Below are positions 42,698 to 51,464 of a stretch of DNA of 64,000 bases, one piece after another. The position numbers were made by a program, and so were the translations under genes. The notes below the pieces were generated by a model, which did not search any database, was not told the origin of the DNA, and saw only the letters and a program-made list of their open reading frames with translations. How positions within the stretch are numbered: position 1 is the first letter of the stretch; the number at the start of each line of letters is the position of its first letter. The stretch spans positions 124,001 to 188,000 of the forward strand of contig NZ_AUCF01000006.1 in the NCBI RefSeq assembly GCF_000429625.1, read 5' to 3'. This DNA comes from Azospirillum halopraeferens DSM 3675. GTDB lineage: Bacteria; Pseudomonadota; Alphaproteobacteria; Azospirillales; Azospirillaceae.

Positions 42698-45303
42698 GGC
42701 GTTCCTCCTCGTGCGGCGTAACGGGCTTCGGGCGCGGGCTGCGTGCGCATGCGGCGACGCTGGGACCAGATGACGATCCCCAGCACCACCAGGGCCGGAG
42801 CGTAGAAGATGTGCTTGGGCGGGCGCTGCGCCTCCACGACGATGCCCTGCACCACAAAGTCGAAATCGATGCCCGCCCGCTCCGCCTGACTGCCGAAGCC
42901 GATGCGGTCGACCACCACGGTGCCGTCCGGCTCTTCGGCCAGGAACAGGCCGGCCTGCTCCAGGCGCTGGCGCCCCGGCCCCGGCGAGCCCAGGGTCAGC
43001 ACCGCCACCCGGTCGACCGCCCGGCCCTCCAATGTCTCACCGGTGACGTTCAGGCGCAGGCGTCCCCGCTCCGGCACCCGCTCCGCGATCTCGAACACCT
43101 GCGCCCCAGGCACCGTCTCGTACTGCGGGATCACCATGTCCATCCAGAATCCGGGGCGGAACAGGGTGAAGGCGGCCAGCAGCAGGAGCACCACCTCCCA
43201 CCAGCGGGTGCGGATGAGGAACCAGCCCTGGGTGGCCGCGGCGAAGGCCAGCATGGCGATCAGCGCGGCGGCGAAGATGAACATCGCCATCCACACGCTG
43301 TCGACGCCGATCAGCAGCAACTCGGTGTTGAAGATGAACAGGAACGGCAGGATGGCCGTGCGGATGTCGTACATGAATCCCTGGATGCCCGTGCGGATCG
43401 GGTCGCCTCCGGCGATGGCGGCGGCGGCAAAGGCGGCCAACCCCACCGGCGGCGTGTCGTCGGCCAGGATGCCGAAATAGAAGACGAAGAGATGGACCGC
43501 GATCAGCGGCACGATCAACCCGGCCTCGGCGCCCACGTTGACGATCACCGGCGCCATCAGGGTCGACACCACGATGTAGTTCGCGGTGGTCGGCAGCCCC
43601 ATGCCGAGGATCAGGCTGATGATGGCGGTGAAGATCAGCAGCAGCATGAGGTTGCCGCCGGAGATGAACTCCACGAAATCGGTCATCACCAGGCCGATTC
43701 CGGTCAGGGTGACGGTTCCCACGACGATGCCGGCGGCGGCCGTGGCGACGCCGATGCCGATCATGTTGCGGGCACCGGTGACCAGCCCGTCGAACAGGTC
43801 GCGAAAACCCGCGGTCAGTTCGTGCCCGGCGTCGGCGCGGCCGCGCATCAGCGCCTTCAGCGGCCGGTGGGTGACCACGATCGCCATCATGAACACCGCC
43901 GCCCAGAAGGCCGACAGGCCGGGCGACAGCCGCTCCACCGTCAGCGACCACACCAGCACCGCCACCGGCAGCAGGAAATAGAGCCCCGCCTTGACGGTCG
44001 GCCCCGGATCCGGCAGTTCGGTCAGGTCTTCGGTCGTCTCCAGTTCGGGATAGCGGGTGGCGTACCACAGCAGGCCCAGATAGGCGAACAGCACCGCCAC
44101 GGACAGGATGGGCGCGGCGTTGTCGCCGAACACGTCCTTCATCCAGCCGACGCCGTAATAGACCACCGCGGTGACCACCAGAAGGCCGAGGAAGACGGTC
44201 AGGAACGACAGCAGGCTTTGCGTCACCGTGGTGGCGCGGCGGCGCGGCAGGCCCTTCATGCCGGCCTTCAGCGCCTCCAGATGCACGATGTAGATCAGCG
44301 CGACGTAGGAGATCAGCGCCGGCAGCAGCGCGTGCTTGATGACCTCTGTGTAGGAGATGCCGACGAACTCCACCATCAGGAAGGCGGCGGCCCCCATGAC
44401 CGGCGGCGTGAGCTGGCCGTTGGTGGAGGACGCCACCTCCACCGCCCCGGCCTTCTCGGCCGGGAAGCCCACCTTCTTCATCAGCGGGATGGTGAAGGTG
44501 CCGGTGGTCACCACGTTGGCGATGGAGGAGCCGGAGATCAGCCCGGTCATCGCCGACGACACCACCGCCGCCTTGGCCGGCCCGCCGCGCATGTGGCCGA
44601 GCAGCGAGAACGCCACACGGATGAAGTAGTTGCCGGCCCCCGCCCGCTCCAGCAACGCGCCGAACAGCACGAACAGGAACACCATGCTGGTGGACACGCC
44701 CAGCGCCACGCCGTACACGCCTTCGGTGGTCAGCCAGTAATGGGTGACCCCCTTGGTCAGCGAAGCGCCGCGGTGGGCGATCACGTCGGGCATCCAGGGG
44801 CCGAAGAAGGTGTAGGTCAGGAACACCAGGGCCACGATGGTCAGCGGGGGCCCGAGCGCACGGCGGGTCGCTTCCAGCAGCAGCACCATGCCGGTGACGC
44901 CGACCACCAGGTCCATGGTGGTCGGCAGGCCCGGCCGCCGCGACAGCTCGGCATAGAACAGCCAGAGATAGGCGGCGCAGAAGGCGGCAACCGCCGCCAG
45001 CACCCAGTCGATGACCGGCACCGTCCAGCGCGGCGAGCGTTTGAAGGCGGGAAACGCCGTGAAGGCCAGGAACACCGCGAAGGCCAGATGGATGGCCCGC
45101 GCCTCGGTGTCGTTCAGGATGAAGACGCTGAACACGAAGGGCAGCGGCGAGGCGTACCAGAGCTGGAACAGCGACCAGGCCAGCGCCACGCCCACCAGCA
45201 CCTTTCCCGACCAGCCCGGAGGCGTGCGCGCGCCCGTGTCGGCCCGGGCCACCAGATCCTGCAAGTCCTCGCGCGAAGCGGCCTCGTTCCTGGGGTCACT
45301 CAT
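42694..45303 (-). CDS. TRAP transporter fused permease (4TM/12TM), TAXI type, with DUF3394
   Basis: This 869-residue inner-membrane protein fuses the small DctQ-like and large DctM-like subunits, as usual for TAXI TRAP systems. The large subunit shows SVSLAMx-free family stretches such as GLISGSSIANVVTTGTFTIPLMKKVGFPAEKAGAVEVASSTNGQLTPPVMGAAAF and MGLPTTANYIVVSTLMAPVIV. The last about 190 residues form the DUF3394 domain, starting near PGFWMDMVIPQYETVPGAQVFE. It works with the binding protein encoded upstream, driven by a sodium or proton gradient. The substrate is unknown; organic acids or amino acid-derived compounds are common. Confidence 0.94.
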   Translation of the reverse strand: MSDPRNEAASREDLQDLVARADTGARTPPGWSGKVLVGVALAWSLFQLWYASPLPFVFSVFILNDTEARAIHLAFAVFLAFTAFPAFKRSPRWTVPVIDWVLAAVAAFCAAYLWLFYAELSRRPGLPTTMDLVVGVTGMVLLLEATRRALGPPLTIVALVFLTYTFFGPWMPDVIAHRGASLTKGVTHYWLTTEGVYGVALGVSTSMVFLFVLFGALLERAGAGNYFIRVAFSLLGHMRGGPAKAAVVSSAMTGLISGSSIANVVTTGTFTIPLMKKVGFPAEKAGAVEVASSTNGQLTPPVMGAAAFLMVEFVGISYTEVIKHALLPALISYVALIYIVHLEALKAGMKGLPRRRATTVTQSLLSFLTVFLGLLVVTAVVYYGVGWMKDVFGDNAAPILSVAVLFAYLGLLWYATRYPELETTEDLTELPDPGPTVKAGLYFLLPVAVLVWSLTVERLSPGLSAFWAAVFMMAIVVTHRPLKALMRGRADAGHELTAGFRDLFDGLVTGARNMIGIGVATAAAGIVVGTVTLTGIGLVMTDFVEFISGGNLMLLLIFTAIISLILGMGLPTTANYIVVSTLMAPVIVNVGAEAGLIVPLIAVHLFVFYFGILADDTPPVGLAAFAAAAIAGGDPIRTGIQGFMYDIRTAILPFLFIFNTELLLIGVDSVWMAMFIFAAALIAMLAFAAATQGWFLIRTRWWEVVLLLLAAFTLFRPGFWMDMVIPQYETVPGAQVFEIAERVPERGRLRLNVTGETLEGRAVDRVAVLTLGSPGPGRQRLEQAGLFLAEEPDGTVVVDRIGFGSQAERAGIDFDFVVQGIVVEAQRPPKHIFYAPALVVLGIVIWSQRRRMRTQPAPEARYAARGGTP

Positions 45304-45333
45304 AGGGGGCGTCCGGGGCGGTCGTCAAAGGAT

Positions 45334-45360
45334 CCCTCCCCCGGCGTGGCCGGGGGAGGG
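45334..45360. repeat. GC-rich palindrome between TRAP genes
   Basis: CCCTCCCCCGGC (45334-45345) and its exact complement (45349-45360) form a 12-bp stem with loop GTG. It lies between the binding-protein and permease genes and could set their expression ratio by mRNA protection or attenuation. It belongs to a palindrome family seen again at 49696, 60672, 60706 and 63488. Confidence 0.6.
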
Positions 45361-45375
45361 AGCGGGTGGTCGGCG

Positions 45376-46374
45376 TCACTGCTGCGCGGCGCCGTTCAGA
45401 AGGCCGGCTTCCCGGAAGTAGCGCTCGGCGCCGGGATGCAGCGGCACCGACAGGGAGGCCTGCGTCATCTCCTTCCTGTCCAGCGACGCGAACGCGGGGT
45501 GGAGCTGCTGGAAGTCGGCGAAGTTCTCGAACACCGCCTTGGTGAGGACATAGACGTGCTCCTCCGGCGTGTCGGCCGACGTGACCAGCGTGGCGCGCAC
45601 GCCGAAGGTCCGCGCATCGTCCGGGTTGTTGCGGTACATGCCGCCGGGGATCGTCGCCTCGGCGTAGTAGGGATTGTCCGACACCAGCTTGCTCACCGCG
45701 TCGTTGGCGACGTTGACCAGCACGGTGTCGCAGGCGGTCGTCGCCTCCTGGATCGAACCGTTGGGATGGCCGACGGCGTAGACGATGGCGTCCACCTTGT
45801 TGTCGCACAGCGCCTGCGCCTGCTCGGCCGGCCGCAGCTCCGAGGCCAGGGAGAAGTCGCTCATGGTCCAGCCCATGGCGCTGAGCAGCACTTCGGTGGT
45901 GCCGCGCTGGCCGGAACCGGGGTTGCCGACGTTGACGCGCTTGCCCCGCAGCTCCTCGAAGTTGCGGGCGTTGGCGTCGGCGCGGGCGACGACGGTGTAG
46001 GGCTCGGGATGCAGCGAGAAGACGGCGCGCAGCTTCTCGTTCTTCTTGCCCTCGAACTGCGAGGTGCCCTCATAGGCGTGATACTGCCAGTCCGACTGGA
46101 CGACGCCGAACTCGATCTCGCCCTGCTGGATGGCGTTCAGGTTGTAGATGGAGCCACCCGTGGATTCGGCCGAGCAGCGCACGCCGTGCTCCCGGCGGTC
46201 CTTGTTCACCAGGCGGCAGATGGCGCCGCCGGCGGGGTAATAGACGCCGGTCACGCCGCCGGTGCCGATGGTGATGAACCGATCCTGCGCCACGGCTTCG
46301 GGCGCCACCAGGGCGGTCCCCGCGGCAAGCGCAACGGCCAGGCCGGCGCCGGCGAACAGTTTCGTGATGGTCAT
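45376..46374 (-). CDS. TAXI family TRAP transporter solute-binding protein
   Basis: This 332-residue periplasmic protein has a signal peptide (residues 1-29, ending EAVAQ) and the TAXI hallmark [30 protein letters not shown] at the mature N-terminus. [33 protein letters not shown] and [18 protein letters not shown] follow. It captures the solute for the fused TRAP permease encoded next. Cysteines at [19 protein letters not shown] suggest a disulfide. GGAGGGAGA precedes the ATG at 46374. Ligands of TAXI proteins are poorly known, with glutamate-like acids among the few examples. Confidence 0.94.
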   Translation of the reverse strand: MTITKLFAGAGLAVALAAGTALVAPEAVAQDRFITIGTGGVTGVYYPAGGAICRLVNKDRREHGVRCSAESTGGSIYNLNAIQQGEIEFGVVQSDWQYHAYEGTSQFEGKKNEKLRAVFSLHPEPYTVVARADANARNFEELRGKRVNVGNPGSGQRGTTEVLLSAMGWTMSDFSLASELRPAEQAQALCDNKVDAIVYAVGHPNGSIQEATTACDTVLVNVANDAVSKLVSDNPYYAEATIPGGMYRNNPDDARTFGVRATLVTSADTPEEHVYVLTKAVFENFADFQQLHPAFASLDRKEMTQASLSVPLHPGAERYFREAGLLNGAAQQ

Positions 46375-46438
46375 CGTGGTCTCCCTCCGTGATCGTCGAT
46401 GGTCCGCCCGCGGCGTGCCCGCCGGGCGGTTTTGGGCG

Positions 46439-47287
46439 CTACCGGGAGTGGTGCGCCAGGATGCGCCGGGCGGTGTCGGCATCGGCCGGCGGCCGCCCGA
46501 TGGCGCGGGCCGCTCCGGCGACGACCGACACCAGGTCGGCGTTGCCGGCCGCCGGCGTTCCATCCGGCAGCCGAAGGTTGTTCTCGAACCCGACGCGGGC
46601 GTGCCCGCCCATGGCTATGGCGGCGCCGGCGCAGGCGGCTTCCTCGGCACCGAAGGCGCACACCGCCCAGTCCCCGCCGCCATCCGTCCAGGCCGTCAGA
46701 AAGGGGCAGAGGTCGCTGGGCCGCCCGTCCGCCCCGCCGCCGTAGCGGCCGAGCACGAACAGCACCGACGGTGCGGGTTCGGGAACCACGCCGCGGCGGC
46801 TGAGATCGACCAGCCGCAGCACCTCGTCGGGGCCGTAGGTGATGTACTGCACCAGGGTGCCGGCGCGGTGCAGCTCCTCCAGGAAGGCGCCGGCCTCGGG
46901 CTCCGCCGCGACGTCGGGGATCAACTCCCGCACCGCCAGCGACACCGCCTCGGGCCGCACCGACCGGGTCACCGCCATCTGGGCGTGGCGGTCGTACAGA
47001 CCCACCGCCTCGGTGGTGATCTGCAGGATCATCGATTCGCCCACCGCGTCACGCACGGCGGCCAGCGCGTCGCGGTAGGCGTCGGCGTCCAGGATGTGGC
47101 GCCCCCGGGAGTCGCGCACGTGCAGGTGCAGCAGGCTGGCGCCCGCGTCGCGGCACTCCGCCGCGGTGCGCGCCAGCTCCGCCGGGGTCATGGGCAGGGC
47201 CGGATGGTCGGCCTTGGTGCGGCGGGCCCCGTTGGGGGCCACCATGAGGATCAGCGGCGTTCGGGCCGGCGGAATCGGCGGAGTCAC
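46439..47287 (-). CDS. Beta-keto acid cleavage enzyme (BKACE, DUF849 family)
   Basis: This 282-residue TIM-barrel enzyme belongs to the family of 3-keto-5-aminohexanoate cleavage enzyme. Signatures are [23 protein letters not shown] (start of barrel), [19 protein letters not shown] with the zinc-binding His pair (HLHVRD), and [12 protein letters not shown] near the C-terminus. BKACE enzymes condense a beta-keto acid with acetyl-CoA and release acetoacetate plus a new CoA ester. The GTG start overlaps the aminotransferase stop (GTGA), so the two probably act in one catabolic route, and the TRAP transporter may import its substrate. Confidence 0.9.
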   Translation of the reverse strand: MTPPIPPARTPLILMVAPNGARRTKADHPALPMTPAELARTAAECRDAGASLLHLHVRDSRGRHILDADAYRDALAAVRDAVGESMILQITTEAVGLYDRHAQMAVTRSVRPEAVSLAVRELIPDVAAEPEAGAFLEELHRAGTLVQYITYGPDEVLRLVDLSRRGVVPEPAPSVLFVLGRYGGGADGRPSDLCPFLTAWTDGGGDWAVCAFGAEEAACAGAAIAMGGHARVGFENNLRLPDGTPAAGNADLVSVVAGAARAIGRPPADADTARRILAHHSR

Positions 47288-48663
47288 CGCAGGGGCTCCC
47301 CGGTGGCGTCGGCGATGGCCGCGGCCAGGCGGTCGGCGATGACCTCCACGTCGTCAGGGGTCACGATGAAGGGTGGCGCCAGCAGCACATGGTCGCCGCG
47401 GCGGCCGTCGACGGTACCGCCCATGGGATAGCACATCAGGCCGCGCTCGAAGGCCGCCTCCTTCAGGGCGGCGTTGATCCGCCGCTCCGGGGCGAAGGGC
47501 TCGCGGGTGCCGCGGTCGGCCACCAGCTCGACCCCGACGAACAGGCCGCGGCCGCGGATGTCGCCGGCGTGGGGATGGCGGTCCAGGCGTTGCGTCAGGG
47601 CGTCGCGCAACTGCGCACCCCGCTGCCGCACCGCGTCCAGAAGCCCGTCGTCGACGATCCGCCGGCGCACCGCCAGCGCCGCCGCCGCCGCGGTGGCGTG
47701 GCCCATGTAGGTGTGGCCGTGCTGGAAGAAGCCGCTGCCCCGCCGGATCGCCTCGACGATGGTCTGCGTCACCATCACCGCGCCGATGGGCTGGTATCCG
47801 GCCCCCAGCCCCTTGGCGATCACCAGCAGGTCGGGCACCACCCCCTCCTGCGCGCAGGCGAAGAGGGTGCCGGTGCGGCCCATGCCGCACATCACCTCGT
47901 CGGCGATGAACAGCACGCCGTAGCGGTCGCAGATCGCGCGGATGCGCCGGAAGTAGCCGGGCACCGCGGGCACCGCGCCCATGGTGGCGCCGACCACCGG
48001 TTCGGCGATGAAGGCGGCGACGGTGTCGGGACCGGCCTCCTGGATGGCCGTCTCCAGCTCGTCGGCGACGCGGCGGCCGTAGGCGTCCTCGCTCTCGTCC
48101 TCGCGGCGGTCGCGGTAGGCGTAGCAGGGGGCGATGTGCGTCGCGGGAGCCAGCATCGGCTCGAACGGTGCCCGGCGCCAGGCGTTGCCCCCGACGGCGA
48201 GCGCCCCCAGCGTGTTGCCGTGATAGCTCTGGCGCCGCGCGATGATGCGGTGGCGCGTCGGCTGGCCGATCTCCAGGAAGTATTGGCGGGCCAGCTTCAG
48301 CGCCGCCTCCACCCCCTCCGACCCGCCGGAGACGAGATAGACCGAGTCCGGTGAGTCGGAGCCCAGCTCGCGCGCGGCGTCGCCCGCCAGCGCCGCCGCC
48401 AGATCCTCCGCCGCCGCCGTGGTGAAGAAGGAGCTGTGAACATACGCCAGCCGGTCCGCCTGGTCGCGAATCGCCGCCCGCACCGCCGCATCGGAATGCC
48501 CCAGGCACGACACGGCGGCCCCGCCGGAGGCGTCGATGTAACGCCGCCCCTGGCGATCGATCACGTGAATGCCGTCCCCGGCAACGGCTTCGCGGTAATC
48601 CGACCGCAGACTGCGGTGGAAGACGTGGGTCAAGCGCTGTCCCTTCCCTGCTTCCGGGGCCAT
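47284..48663 (-). CDS. Class III (omega) aminotransferase family protein
   Basis: This protein of about 459 residues is a PLP-dependent aminotransferase. Motifs are VYLVSGGSEGVEAALKLARQYF (phosphate cup), FIADEVMCGMGRTGTLFA (cofactor Asp-Glu-Val), VIAKGLGAGYQPIGAVM with the Schiff-base Lys, and FFQHGHTYMGH. It transfers an omega or beta amino group from a diamine, amino acid or amino alcohol. Paired with BKACE it could generate the keto acid that BKACE cleaves, which is inference. Starts: ATG at 48663 is listed, but TTG at 48633 (LTHVFHR) has the better site AGGGAAGGGA and a more usual family N-terminus. Confidence 0.93.
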   Translation of the reverse strand: MAPEAGKGQRLTHVFHRSLRSDYREAVAGDGIHVIDRQGRRYIDASGGAAVSCLGHSDAAVRAAIRDQADRLAYVHSSFFTTAAAEDLAAALAGDAARELGSDSPDSVYLVSGGSEGVEAALKLARQYFLEIGQPTRHRIIARRQSYHGNTLGALAVGGNAWRRAPFEPMLAPATHIAPCYAYRDRREDESEDAYGRRVADELETAIQEAGPDTVAAFIAEPVVGATMGAVPAVPGYFRRIRAICDRYGVLFIADEVMCGMGRTGTLFACAQEGVVPDLLVIAKGLGAGYQPIGAVMVTQTIVEAIRRGSGFFQHGHTYMGHATAAAAALAVRRRIVDDGLLDAVRQRGAQLRDALTQRLDRHPHAGDIRGRGLFVGVELVADRGTREPFAPERRINAALKEAAFERGLMCYPMGGTVDGRRGDHVLLAPPFIVTPDDVEVIADRLAAAIADATGEPLR

Positions 48664-48842
48664 TCCCCGCATGCCGGCGCCATTGTCGGCGCTCGTTGTG
48701 CCGATAACCTTAGCCTCACCCGGAAAGGCCCGGCAACGCCGTGCGGCGGTTTCGGCCGAAAGAGTCCGGCGCCTAGACGCAATTTCGGACCTGTCCGAAC
48801 CGCCTATGCCCAACCCGCCGAAGGGCCGGCGAAGGGATCGGC

Positions 48843-48902
48843 AACCCCAAACACGGGGTTTCTTTGGGATTCGGTATGTGGCATACCAATAGGCCTTATT
48901 GG
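48843..48902. promoter_or_regulatory. Cluster of three inverted repeats upstream of the CBS-BON gene
   Basis: Three adjacent palindromes lie within 60 bp: AACCCC/GGGGTT (48843-48860, 6-nt spacer), GGTATG/CATACC (48873-48887, 3-nt spacer) and CCAATA/TATTGG (48886-48902, 5-nt spacer, sharing CC with the former). They are 40-99 bp upstream of the CBS-BON start. The last two suggest operator sites or competing RNA hairpins. The sequence between 48664 and 48842 shows no other feature. Confidence 0.45.
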
Positions 48903-48941
48903 GGGGAAATGGCCGGCGATCGGCCGAACAGGAGAAGAGAG

Positions 48942-49628
48942 ATGAAAGCCAAGGATGTCATGACCTCGCCCGTGATCACCGTCACGGCCGACACCGCGGT
49001 GGCCGATGTCGCAGCACTCCTGCTGGAACGGCGGATCAGCGGTGCGCCCGTCGTGGAGCCGGACGGCCGTCTGGTCGGCATCGTCACCGAGGGCGACCTG
49101 CTGCACCGCGCCGAGACCGGCACCGAGCGCCGCCGCTCGCGCTGGCTGGAGCTGATCACCGGCCGCGGGGCGTCGGCAAGCGATTTCGTGAAGTCGCACG
49201 GCCGGCGCGTCGCCGACGTGATGACCCGGCCCGTCCACGCGGTCGGGCCGGACACCGAACTGGCGGAGATCGCCAGCCTGATGGAGCGCGAGCGCATCAA
49301 GCGCGTGCCCGTGTGCGAGGACGGCCGCATCGTCGGCATCGTCAGCCGCGCCAACCTGCTGCACGGCCTGGTCGCCTACCGCCATGGCCAGGCGGAGCCG
49401 CTGCCCTCCGGCGACGACGAGATCCGCCGCCACCTGACCGAGCAGCTCGCCCACGAGCATTGGATCAACGCCAACAAGATCAACATCGTCGTCGCCGGCG
49501 GCGTCGTCCACCTGTGGGGCGAGGTGGAGAACGACGAGCAGCGCCGGGCCCTGCGCGTCGCCGCCGAGAGCGTGCCCGGCGTGCGCGGCGTCGAGGAGCA
49601 CCTGCACCGCCACCGCTGGGTCGAGTGA
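48942..49628 (+). CDS. CBS domain pair plus BON domain protein
   Basis: This 228-residue protein has two CBS motifs, MKAKDVMTSPVITVTADTAVADVAALLLERRISGAPVVEPDGRLVGIVTEGDLL (residues 1-54) and VADVMTRPVHAVGPDTELAEIASLMERERIKRVPVCEDGRIVGIVSRANLL (about 90-142), followed by a BON domain (about 155-228, ending VRGVEEHLHRHRW). CBS pairs bind adenine nucleotides and act as energy sensors; BON domains often bind membranes or phospholipids. The same CBS-CBS-BON layout is common in alphaproteobacteria. AGGAGAAGAGAG precedes the ATG. Inverted repeats upstream may control it. Confidence 0.93.
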   Translation: MKAKDVMTSPVITVTADTAVADVAALLLERRISGAPVVEPDGRLVGIVTEGDLLHRAETGTERRRSRWLELITGRGASASDFVKSHGRRVADVMTRPVHAVGPDTELAEIASLMERERIKRVPVCEDGRIVGIVSRANLLHGLVAYRHGQAEPLPSGDDEIRRHLTEQLAHEHWINANKINIVVAGGVVHLWGEVENDEQRRALRVAAESVPGVRGVEEHLHRHRWVE

Positions 49629-49695
49629 TACGGCCGGCCGTCGACACCCCGCCGGCGGCGGGTCTATGGTAGCCGCAACCATGGACAACGTTTGC

Positions 49696-49721
49696 GGGCT
49701 CCCTCCCCCCGGAGGGAGCCC
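49696..49721. repeat. GC-rich palindrome upstream of the M20 gene
   Basis: GGGCTCCCTCC (49696-49706) and its exact complement (49711-49721) are separated by CCCC, giving a perfect 11-bp stem 20 bp before the start of the amidohydrolase. It could sequester or expose the ribosome site (GGGAGAGGACGGAG) just downstream. Confidence 0.55.
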
Positions 49722-49741
49722 GGCGACGGGAGAGGACGGAG

Positions 49742-50917
49742 ATGGTCGAACTGGTACCCGGCGTCGCGGCGCTGGAGACGGAGATGCGTGCCTGGCGTCA
49801 CGACCTGCACGCGCACCCCGAAACCGCCTTCGAGGAGCATCGCACCGGCGATGTGGTGGCGGAGAAGCTGGCCTCCTTCGGGCTGGAGGTGCACCGCGGC
49901 CTGGGCGGCACCGGCGTGGTCGGGGTGCTGCGCAACGGCGACGGCCCGGCCGTCGCGCTGCGCGCCGACATGGACGCCCTGCACATTCACGAAGAAACGA
50001 ACGTCCCCCACCGCTCCCGTCATCCCGGGCGGATGCACGCCTGCGGCCACGACGGCCACACCACCATGCTGCTGGGGGCGGCCCGCTGCCTGGCGGAGAA
50101 TCCGACCTTCCGCGGCACGCTGGCCTTCATCTTCCAGCCCGCCGAGGAGAACGAGGGCGGCGGCCGGGCGATGGTCGAGCAGGGTCTGTTCGAGAAGTTC
50201 CCCGTCGACGCCGTTTACGGCATGCACAATTGGCCGGGCCTGGAGGTGGGGCGGGTTGCCCTGCGGCCGGGGCCGATGATGGCCGCCTTCGACACCTTCG
50301 AGCTGACCCTGACCGGCAAGGGAACCCACGCGGCGATGCCGCATCTGGGCTCCGATGCGGTGGTGGCGGCGGCGCAGATCGTCGGCGCCTTCCAGACCAT
50401 TCCCAGCCGCAACGTCCACCCAGTGGATGCCGCGGTGGTCAGCGTCACCCAGTTCCACGCCGGTGACACCTGGAACGTCATCCCGCAGCAGGTGGTGATG
50501 CGCGGCACCACCCGGACCTTCCGTGCGGAGGTGCAGGACCTGGTGGAACGGCGCATGCGCGAGATCGCCACCGCCATTGCCGGGGCCTACGGCATCGAGG
50601 CCCACCTGCGCTACGAGCGGCGCTACCCCGCCACCGTCAACACCGCCGTCGAGACCGAACGGGCGCGCGCCGCCGCCGCCCGCGTGGTGGGGGACGCGGC
50701 CATTGACCCCGACCCGATGCCCAGCATGGGGGCGGAGGATTTCGCCTTCATGCTGAACGAGCGGCCGGGCTGCTACGTCTGGCTGGGCGCCGGGCCCGCC
50801 GACGGCGGCCGCAACCTGCATTCCCCCCACTACGACTTCAACGACGCGATCCTGGCGATCGGCGCCAGCTATTGGGTGCGCCTGGCCGAGACCGTCCTGC
50901 CGAAGGACGCCGCATGA
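49742..50917 (+). CDS. M20 family aminoacylase/amidohydrolase
   Basis: This 391-residue zinc hydrolase belongs to the hippurate hydrolase / N-acyl-amino-acid amidohydrolase group. Metal-site motifs are visible: WRHDLHAHPE at the N-terminus, ALRADMDALHI, RMHACGHDGHTTMLLGAA (metal His), PAEENEGGGRAMVEQG (Glu-Glu) and MPSMGAEDFAFM with a late metal-binding stretch LHSPHYDFND. It removes acyl groups from amino acids or related amides. The ATG follows GAGAGGACGGAG. It is translationally coupled to the ATC-hydrolase gene (ATGA overlap). Confidence 0.93.
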   Translation: MVELVPGVAALETEMRAWRHDLHAHPETAFEEHRTGDVVAEKLASFGLEVHRGLGGTGVVGVLRNGDGPAVALRADMDALHIHEETNVPHRSRHPGRMHACGHDGHTTMLLGAARCLAENPTFRGTLAFIFQPAEENEGGGRAMVEQGLFEKFPVDAVYGMHNWPGLEVGRVALRPGPMMAAFDTFELTLTGKGTHAAMPHLGSDAVVAAAQIVGAFQTIPSRNVHPVDAAVVSVTQFHAGDTWNVIPQQVVMRGTTRTFRAEVQDLVERRMREIATAIAGAYGIEAHLRYERRYPATVNTAVETERARAAAARVVGDAAIDPDPMPSMGAEDFAFMLNERPGCYVWLGAGPADGGRNLHSPHYDFNDAILAIGASYWVRLAETVLPKDAA

Positions 50918-51381
50918 GCCCGATGTCCATCCTGGAACGCCGCCGCATCGAGGCGGAGGTGCTGAAGCCCGTCTATGAGGAGATGGCCGCGCGCTTCGGC
51001 GAAACCGTGGCGCAGGAGGTGCTGGGGGCGGCCATCGAGAAGGCCGCCATCGCCCACGCCCGGAGCTTTGCCGAGGGCGAGACGAGCCTGCAGAGCTTCG
51101 CCGACCTGATCCCCCTGTGGCAGAAGGACGACGCCCTGCAAATCGACGTGACGCGCCGCGACGACGCGCACTTCGACTTCGACGTCAGGCGCTGCCGCTA
51201 CGCCGAGATGTACCGCTCCATGGGGCTGGGGCACATCGGCCACCTGCTGTCGTGCAACCGGGACGGCGCCTTCTGCACCGGCTACGACCCGAAGCTCAGG
51301 CTGACGCGCACGCAGACCATCATGGGCGGTGCCGACCACTGCGACTTCCGCTACACCTACGAGGCCGATCCCAAGGAGTAG
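50914..51381 (+). CDS. L-2-amino-thiazoline-4-carboxylic acid hydrolase family protein
   Basis: This 155-residue protein contains ILERRRIEAEVLKPVYEEMAARFGETVAQEVLGAAIEKAAIAHARSFA and then FDVRRCRYAEMYRSMGLGHIGHLLSCNRDGAFCTGYDPKLRLTRTQTIMGGADHCDFRY. Cysteines and His in this pattern match the ATC hydrolase family (PF14196). Known members open the thiazoline ring on the route to L-cysteine, but most family members are uncharacterised and may hydrolyse other heterocycles. The ATG at 50914 overlaps the stop of the M20 enzyme, so a joint degradation of an acylated amino-heterocycle is a reasonable inference. Confidence 0.85.
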   Translation: MSPMSILERRRIEAEVLKPVYEEMAARFGETVAQEVLGAAIEKAAIAHARSFAEGETSLQSFADLIPLWQKDDALQIDVTRRDDAHFDFDVRRCRYAEMYRSMGLGHIGHLLSCNRDGAFCTGYDPKLRLTRTQTIMGGADHCDFRYTYEADPKE

Positions 51382-51464
51382 CCGGAAAAGCCTGTCCGTT
51401 CGTCGGGTTCCCGGGCGCGGGCCGCGCCGCTAGCCTTCCTCGACAGGACGCGAGGGAGGGAACG

